DNA of 64,000 bases from Alphaproteobacteria bacterium. Its GTDB lineage: Bacteria > Myxococcota_A > UBA796 > GCA-2862545. Under the pieces are notes generated by a model. That model had not been told where the DNA came from, made no database searches, and worked only from the letters and a program-made list of their open reading frames with translations. Position 1 is the stretch's first letter. Every line of letters starts with the position of its first letter. The stretch spans positions 1 through 64,000 of the forward strand of contig JACKEP010000015.1 in NCBI GenBank assembly GCA_020632915.1, written 5' to 3'. Shown here piece by piece: positions 33,760-42,700 of this stretch. A program made the translations under genes and the position numbers.

Positions 33760-36700
33760 TCACTCCCAGCCCGCGCCCCCGCCGCTGCCGCCCGCGGCGC
33801 TGTTGCCCGCGCACGCACCGGACAGCAGGGCGTTGGCGACGTCGATCGGCAGGTCGGGCGGGTCGGAGAAGATCAGCCCCGGCGGCCCCATCGAGCCGGC
33901 GAGCATCGAGCCGACGCCCTTGACCAGGCCGTGGTCGCCGCCCTGCGGGATCTCGCCGTTGAGCGCTGCGGCCACGTCCATGAAGATGGCGTAGACCGGC
34001 AAGCCGATGTTCTTGCCGATGGACACGGCCATGTTGAAGCTGTTCGTGGCGAGGCAGGCGTACTCGACCGCGACGGTCTCCCCGCTCGGGTCGGCGTAGC
34101 GCAGCGGGTTGCCCTCGGCGTAGCCGTAGCGGTGGGGCAGGCGTGGGTCCTCGGACAGGAACCGTCCCGACTGGGGGTCGTAGACGCGGGCGCGCGCATG
34201 CAGCAGGCCGGCGACGGGCTCGGCACGCAGGCCGGCGAAGCCGACATCGAGGGCCGGCGCGGACAGCGTGTTGCCGAAGCTGTCGTAGACCGCGTGGGCC
34301 ACGACGCTGCCGGTGCTGTCGATCACGTCGCGCACGCTGCCCACCTGGTCGGTGAGCGCGAAGCGTGCGCCGGTGTCGTCCTGCGTCGCGAACAGCTGGT
34401 CGAGGGCACGCCCGTACAGGCGCCGCACCTGGACGGCGCCGGCGTCGTCGAGCTCGAGCACGGGGTTGCCCGCCTCCCACACCGTCCAGGTGCGCACGCC
34501 GTCCGCGGTGGTGGCGATGCGGCGACCGAGGGCGTCGTAGGTGTAGCGGACGTCGTGCTGCACGGCGCCGCCGCCGTCGGTCGCCACGATCCGCAGCAGG
34601 CGATCGCGGTGACCCCACACCAGCTCCAGGCGGTCGCCGGTGGTGCGGTCGACGCGGCCCGTGACGTGGCCCTGCAGGTCGTAGGTCCAGGTCCAGGTGT
34701 CGTCCTGCACGAGGCGATGCACCTCGAGCGCGCCGCCGGCGTCGGCGTAGGTGGTGCTGGCGGACAGGTGCGAGGCGCTCCGCTCGCCCACGGCGTCCCA
34801 CGTGTAGGACTCGTCGGGCTGCACGCCGCCATCGGGGTGGTCGGCCGACAGCAGGAACTGGCGCGCGTCGACGAGGTAGGCGTGGTGGCCCTCGGCGTCG
34901 TCGGCCGCGACCACGTTGCCGAGGACGTCGCGGTCGAGCTGCAGGTCGGCGAGCGGGCTGCCGCCGGCCGCCGCATGCAGGATGCGGGTGAGGTCGTCGT
35001 CGGCCGAGCCGGTGTAGTCGAGCGTCGTGTCGGCGACGGGCACGCCGCCCGCGAAGCGTCGGATGGCCGTGCGGCGCGCGGTGTCGTCCCAGTCGATCTG
35101 GACGCCGACATCGGTCACGCCCGCACCCGACTGGTCCGCCCCCACCAGGTGGCGCATCGCGTCCCAGGTGTAGGTGGTGTGGCCGCCCTGGGCGTCGTCG
35201 ACGGCGGCGAGGAGGCCGGTCGGATCCCACGTCATGTCCAGCCGCATCGCGGGTGCGCCGGCGGTGCCGTCCCACGACTCCAGGGCGAGGTGGCCCGTGG
35301 GCGCGTAGGCGCGGGTCAGCGTGCTGTCGGGCGCCTCGGCCGACAGGATCCGGCCCGCGGCGTCGAAGGTGTAGTCGGTGACCGTGGGCGGGGTCGTGTT
35401 CCACGTCTCGGTCAGCAGGTGGCCAGCGGCGTCGTAGGCCAGGTCGATCCGGCGACCGTCGCGGTCGACCTCCTGCAGCAGGCGCCCCTCGTCGTCCCAC
35501 GTCCAGGTCGACAGGTGGTTGGCGGTGTCGGCGGCCCAGATCCGGTTGCCGCGGCTGTCGTAGCCATAGGCCCACACGCGGCCGAGCGGCCCGTGGACCT
35601 CACTCACGAGGCCCTGATCGTTGCGCACGAAGGTGTGGGTGTCGCCGCGGCGGTCCGTGGCGGCGATGAGGCGGCAGTCGTCGTCGTAGACGTAGTCCTC
35701 GTGGGCGCCGGCCGGATCGGTGAACCGGCTGGGGCCGTCGCAGTCCGTGGCGTAGCTGCGCGTCCAGGTACGGCCCTCGGGGTCGGTCTGCGCGAGCATC
35801 CGATCCTGGTCGTCCCACGCGGTGGTCCAGGTCTTGCCGTCGACCGACATCGACGTGCGGTGGCCGCGGTCGTCCCAGGTGTAGGTGACCTCCACGACGC
35901 GGCCGCCCTCGACGTGGTGGCGCTCGCGCACGATCTCGCCGCGGTCGTCGTGGAACCACTCGGTCTGGAAGCCCCGCGCGTCGACCGACGTGAACACGCC
36001 GGCTGCGGCGTCGGTGTCGAAGGACACGCAGCCGTCGAGCGTGACGAGGTCGCCGTCGGCCGGGCACTGGGCGGCCACGCGCCCGTCGGCGTCGTAGACC
36101 AGCCGGTCGATCGCGCGGCCGGTGGGGTCGTGGATCGCGGTGATCACGACGGGCCAGTTCGGGTCGTCGTAGGCGAAGGTGTCGGCGTCGCCGAGCTGGT
36201 CGGCGGCGGCGATCAGGCGACCCTGCGCGTCGTAGGTGTAGTCGAGGTGGTCGGGCGGGATGCCGTCGGCCGGGTTCGGGTCGGGCTCGTCGATGCGCAC
36301 GATGCGACCCGCCGCGTCGCGCACGAACGCGATCGCCGTGCCGTCGCTGTGGGTCACACCGTCGGGCGTGACGTCGAGCGTGTTGCCGTAGGCGTCCTCG
36401 ACCTGCACGAGGCCCGCCACCTCGTCGTAGGTGTAGCGGATGCGCTCGGGCGTGGTGAGCACGTATCGGGTGGGGTTGTAGGGGATGATGTAGTCGAGGT
36501 AGCCGGTGCCGTAGTTCCACACGCGGTCGGGCCCCTCGGCCTCCAGGGTGTCCATCACGCCCGGGTCGGCCTGGAAGTGGACCGTGGACTGGAAGGCGGC
36601 CGGGTAGGACAAGGGCTGCGGGTCGAAGGTGAAGCCCACGCGCTGACCGTCGGGCTTGATCACGTAGACGCGGGACCGGTCGGTGAACGGCTCGGCCGTC

Positions 36701-39700
36701 AGCAGCTGCAGCGGGTTGTCGGCGATGCCGTCGTCGGCGGTGTCCCACACCTTGCCCGACAGGCCGAGCTGCCAGCCGGGGCCGAAGTCGCCGCCGTCGA
36801 CGTCGAGGCTGTCGTAGGTGCGGGTGACGGTGAGCGGGATGCCCTGCAGCGGCACGCGCAGGTCGGTGTAGGTGATGCGGAAGCTGCCGAGCTTGGTGGT
36901 GCCGCCGACCGCGACGGTGGTGACGATGCCGCCGGTCTGGGCGCCGTCGGCGGCCACCACGCGCACGTCGTAGTCGTCGTTCGGCAGGCGGGTGGTGTCG
37001 ATGGTGGCGACCGCACCGCTGGCGACGGGGCCCGTGCCCTGGGCCACGACCTGCCAGCGGTCGGCGCCGTGGGGCGACAGGGCCACCTCCCACGTCAGCA
37101 CGACGGGGGTGTTGTCGTCGATGCTGACCACCAGATCGGTGGGGGCCAGGAGGAGGTCACCGGGCGCCGGCGAGACCAACGTGACCACGGGCCGCTGGGT
37201 GTCGTTGCAGTCGGCGACGGGCAGATCGAGGTGCGCGGTGCCGCGGTTGGCCGAGCCGTCGACGGCCTCGGCGTCGAGGGCGGCGAGGCCGACCGTGTCG
37301 AACACGTGGCCGGTGCAGCCGGCCTCGTCGAGCGCGACCTGGACGCCGTCGATGGCCAGCGTGCGGCTCGTGACCCGCACGTCGTCCGAGGCGCGCACGC
37401 ACACGCGGGTGGTGCCGTCGAGGCAGGTCGGCGTGGGCATCGCGTCGATGACCACCTGCGGAGCGGTCGTGTCCTGCTGCACGTCGAGGATCCACGCCTG
37501 GGTGGCGCGCCCGCCGAACGGATCGGTGACGGCCACCTCGACGTCGTGGCTGCCCAGATCGGCCAGCGTGGGGATCCAGTCGACGAGCCCCGTGCGCGCG
37601 TCGATCGCCATGCCCGCCGGCGCCGTGGTGAGCGCGTAGGTGAGCGGGTCGGCGTCGGCGTCGAAGGCGGTGACGTCGAACACGAAGTGCTCGCCGACGA
37701 ACGCGGCGTCCGGCACGCCCGACAGCAGGACCGGGGCGGCGTTGCCGTCGCGCACGGTGACGTAGAACACCTGGTGGGACACCGCACCCTGGGCGTCGGA
37801 CGCGCTCAGGGCGACCGTGACCACGCCGGCGTCGGCGGGGTCGGGCGTCCAGGTGACGACGCCGGTGGTGGCGTCGACGGCCATGCCGGCCGGGCCGGAC
37901 ACCAGCGCGTAGGTGACGACGCCGGCTTCGGGATCGATGGCGTCGGCGTCGTAGGTCCACGGTGTGCCGACGACGGCGGTGGCGCCTGCCACCGACGAGA
38001 ACACGGGCGCGCGGTTGCCGAGCCCCTCGGTGACGGTGACGGACCACGCCTGGCTCGCCGACGCACCCAGGCCGTCGTCGACGGTGAGGCGGAAGGCGGC
38101 GCTGCCGAGGTCGTCGCCCGCGGGGACCCACGTGATGCGACCGGTGTCCGGGTCGAAGACGGCCTCGTCGGGACCGTCCTCCAGCGTCCAGGTCAGTGTG
38201 TCGCCGTCGGGGTCGTAGCCGACCGGCTGGTAGAAGTAGAGGTTGGCCACCGCGGCCGTCAGCGGCGGCGCGCTCGTGATCTGGGGCCCGTTGGGGTTGG
38301 GGGACAGGGCGCCCACCGCGAGCGTCCACTGCTGCACGGCGACGCCGCCGCGGCCGTCGTCGGCCGACAGGGTGACGGGGTGCAGCCCGGGCAGGGGGAA
38401 CGACCACCGCACCGCGCCGCTGGCGCCGTCGACGGTCATGCCGGCGGGGGCGCCCACGAGCGCGTAGGTGAGGGCGTCGCCGTCCAGGTCGGTGGCGTGG
38501 GCGTCGTAGGCGTAGGGCGCACCGACGGCACCCTGGGTGGGCGGCAGCGTGGAGAACACGGGCGGGCCGTTGAGGTCGCCGGTGCGGACGTCGACCACGA
38601 AGTCCTGCGTGGCGCTGCCGCCGTAGCCGTCGGCCACCGACAGGGTGACGGCGTGCAGGCCGACGTCGGCCACCGTGGGCGTCCACGTGACCACGCCCGT
38701 GCTGGCGTCGACGGCCATCGCGACGGGCGCGCGGCGCAGCGTCCAGGTGAGCGTGTGCCCGTCGGGGTCGACGGCGCGGGCGGCGTAGCGCCACGGCACG
38801 TCCGCGACCGCGACGACCGGTGGTGCGGAGGCGATGGTGGGGGCGTGGTTGCCGGTGGCCAGCCAGAGCGGCGTGAAGCGCACCGGCACCTTGTCGGTGT
38901 CGGTGAACACGAGGCGCACGGGCGGCGTGGACGCGCCGGGCTCGAGGGTGGCGCCGTCGGCCAGCACCTGCACGTAGGGCAGGCCCTCGGTCGTGGTGCC
39001 GTCGCGCACCTCGACCGCGATGCGCGCGTCGAGCTGCGGGCCGACGGCCATCAGCAGCGGACCGAGCAGCGCGGTCTCGCCGGTGTTCGTGCCGGTGACC
39101 TCCACCTGCACCCGGTCGGTGCCCACGTCCCAGCCGGTGCGGTCGAAGTGACCCTGCACCTGGGCGGTCACGTCGTCGAGCGCGCTGGGGCCGGTCTCGT
39201 CGTCGGTGGCGCCGTACAGCTCCAGCGTGGCGCGGCCGGTGCCGCACCGGTCGATGACCTGGATCGCGAACCGGTTGAGGCCGGGGGCGATCGTGCGCGT
39301 GGCGAAGAAGTGGCCGGCCGCGTCGAGCGCGTCCACCGGCAGGCCGTCGATCGTGGCGGCGGCCACGGGGCGGGTCGGGTCGACCGCGCGCGCGGATCCG
39401 GAGATCGTCACCACGGTGCCGGGCGGGAAGGTCGACCCGGACGCAGGCTGCAGGCCGGCGATCGGCGGGGCGCCCGTGCAGTGCGAGCCGAGCCACGACA
39501 GCGGCGCCACGTCGTCGAGGCTGCCGTCGTAGAACTCGGTGAACACGTAGTTCGCGGGGTCGTCGACCCGGCCGGTCGCCGCGTAGTCGACGAAGACGAG
39601 GTCGCCGTCGTTGGACGCGATGAACGCGTGACCGGCGCCGTCCACGGTGCCCTGGTCGTGGAGGTTGTTCGGGATGACGAGGTCGGCGACGACCGCGAGC

Positions 39701-42700
39701 GTGGCCGGGTCGATCTGCGTGATGTGGGTGCTGCCGAACAGGATCAGCGTGTCGGTGTAGGGGTCGAACGCCATGCCGTGGGCGGCCGGCAGCGGCGACA
39801 GGATGCGGGTGGTGTGCATCGTGTCGAGGTCGAGCAGGCCGAAGGCGCCGTTGCCGCCGGATCCGCTGGCCGTGTAGAAGGCGCGCCCGGCGCGGTCGAA
39901 CGCGATGTGGGTGACGTTGGCGTCGTCGCCCGACAGGGTGTGGGTGACGAACGTGCCGAAGGGCACGAGCGGGATCTCCTTGAGGGAGCCGGGCAGGCCA
40001 CCGCCGGCCCACACCGTGGTGCCGTTGGGATCGAGGGCGAGGTGGTAGGCCGTGGTGGCGACCGTGGTGAAGCTGCCGGTCTCGACGTCCACCTTGTGGA
40101 CCCCTGAGCCGCCGCCACCGATCAGCAGGTCGCCGTCGGGCGCGATCAGCAGGCCGTCGGCGCCCGGGGTGGTGGTGATCGGGATGCGCAGCACGGGCAC
40201 GAAGTCGCTGCCGTCGTAGGTGTAGGTGCCGCGCTTGACGTTCGGGGCGCCGCCGTACTTGGTGTAGAAGAAGTACGGATCGTCCGAGGCGCCCTGCCGC
40301 ACGCGGAACTGCAGGTCGGGCAGGTGCGCGGCCGTGGCGTCGAACGTGATCGTGTAGGTGCCGGGACGCAGCGCCACCGGCGGCATGTCGTCGGTGTCGG
40401 TGTTGTTCGCGCTGCCTGGCCCCGTCACCGCCTGACCCACCGGGTCGCGCAGCACCCAGGTCATGTACGGGTCGCCCAGGAGCAGGTCGACGGTGGTCAG
40501 GTCGTTGGCGGCGGACAGATCGAGCACGTAGTCGCGCACCTGGCCCGGGCTGTCGAAGCTGTCGGTGACGAGCGCGTCGATGGCGATGGCGCGGCTGGTG
40601 TCGGTGACCGTGGTGACGGCGAAGGCGTAGGCGGGCGTGGCGCCGCCCTGCGCCCGGACGTGGACGGTGTAGGTGCCGGCCCGCAGCGTCCACGGCCCCT
40701 TGTCGGCGAGATCGACCTGGGTCATGTCGCCGTCGGGGAACAGGGTCTGGCCGGCCTCGTCGGTGGCCCACCAGCGCAGGCCCGTCGCCACGACCTGCGC
40801 GTCGAACAGGACGCGGGCGGGGGCGGACAGGTCGAGCACGTAGTCGCGCACCTCGCCCGGCGCGGTGAGGGCGTCGGTGACCACCGTGTCGCGCTGGATC
40901 GCGGTGGACGTGGACGGCACCTCGGTGATCGCGAACGAGATCGCCGACAGGCGGTCCTGCTCCGCGTCGACCTGCACCTGCCAGGTGCCGGGCAACAGGG
41001 TGAACGGCCCGCGGTCCTCGTAGAACGGGTTGCCGGCCGTGGTGGCGAAGCGTGCGTTGCCCTGGGGGTCGCGCAGGGTCCAGCGCAGCCCACCGTCGCC
41101 GGCCAGCAGGTCGAGGTAGACGATCTCGCCGCCGGTGGCGTCGAAGCTCCACGTCATCGTCTGCCCGGGCGTCTGCGTGGTGGCGCTGACGGTGTCGCCG
41201 ATCGCCATCACGAAGTCGGCGTCGACCACCTCGTGCAGGGTGAAGCCGTAGGCCGGGGCGGCGTCGTAGATCGGGTCGACCCGCAGCGTCCACGTGCCAG
41301 CGGGCAGTGTCGTCGGGCCCACGTCGTTCCAGTAGGTGTTCACGGCGCTCGCGTCGGTGAACCGCGCGTTGCCCTGGGCGTCCTCCAGCGTCCAGCGCAG
41401 CTGGTTGTCGGCCTGCTGCAGGTCCAGGTAGACCGGCGTCGGGTCGGTCAGCGTGAACGTGTAGGCGTCGGCAGCGCCGGGGCTCGCGATCGTGGCAGAG
41501 ACCGGCACGTCGAGGGTGAGCGGCGTGGTGACGGTGGGCGGCACCACGACCGTGCGCACCGTGTACGGCACGGCGGTGGTGGGGTGCTGCACGACGAGCA
41601 CGTAGTCGCCCGCCGCGAGCGGGAACGGACCCTGCGCGTGCTGGTCCGAGAGGCGGGCCTCGGCAGGTCCGAAGACCGCGCGACCGGCCGGGTCGAGCAG
41701 CGTCCACTGCAGCCCGGTGACGCCGCTCACCACGTCGAAGTACACGTCGGTGGCGGTGGGTACGGGCAGCGACCACCGGTCGGCGACCGCGGCGGCGAGG
41801 GTGCCGGACAGCTCGGTCCCGAGCGTGGCGGCCATGCCTGGCGACGGCGGGAACGAGGTGCCCGCGTCCACGAGCTCCAGGCTGAACGTGCCGGTGCGGC
41901 CTCCTTCGCCCTTCACGGTGAGCGTGTACGTGCCGCCCTGCAGGGCGACGCCGGCCAGCGTGGACAGATCGGGCCGCAGGGGCACCACCACGCGCCCGAG
42001 GGCGTCGCGGAGTTCGTAGCCGAGGTAGGCCTGCGCTGAGGACGCGACGTACGTGACGTCGACGATCTGGTTCGCGGCGGCCGTGAACGTGTAGGTGGCG
42101 ACGCTGCCCGGGTCGAGCAGCTCGCCCGACAGCGTGTCGCCGATGGCGACCGTCTCGCTGGTGTCGCGCGCCTCGCCGAGCGCGAACGTGGTGGTGGGCA
42201 CGGCGGTGCCCTCGGGGTCCACGTGCAGCAGGTAGTCGCCGGCCGGCAGCGTGAACGGCCCGCGGAAGCCCATGTCGGTGGACAGGGGGATGACGGTGTT
42301 CCCGTCGGTGTCGGTGACCGACCACCCCAACGCCCAGTACTCCCCGGCGACGAACCGGGAGAACAGGCGCTGCGGGGCCGCCAGCGTGAACGCGTGGTCG
42401 GAGACCTGGCCGATGTGGTCGAAGGTGAGCGCGAGCTCGTCGCCCACCGTGTAGGTGCCGGTCAGGTCGGCCACCGGCGCCAGGGTGACCGCATAGGTGG
42501 TGACGATGTCGTTGTCGGCCCACACCTCCAGCGTGTGCTGGCCGGGGCCGAGGAACAGCGGGCCGCGATCCTGCAGGTCGGTGCCGGACGCGAGCACCTC
42601 GCCCAGCGGGTCGCGCAGCGTCCAGTTGGTGTCCCAGTACCGGGGTGCGGAGGTGGCGTGCAGCTGGACCCGCTCGCCGCCTGCGGCCGTGAACGTCCAC

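Noticed and set aside
33604..40107. A 2167-residue open frame on the plus strand opposite the giant RHS gene
   Set aside because: Composition (Val/Gly/Arg/Ala strings) and lack of any domain show it is a high-GC shadow of the minus-strand protein, whose YD, He_PIG and signal motifs are clear.
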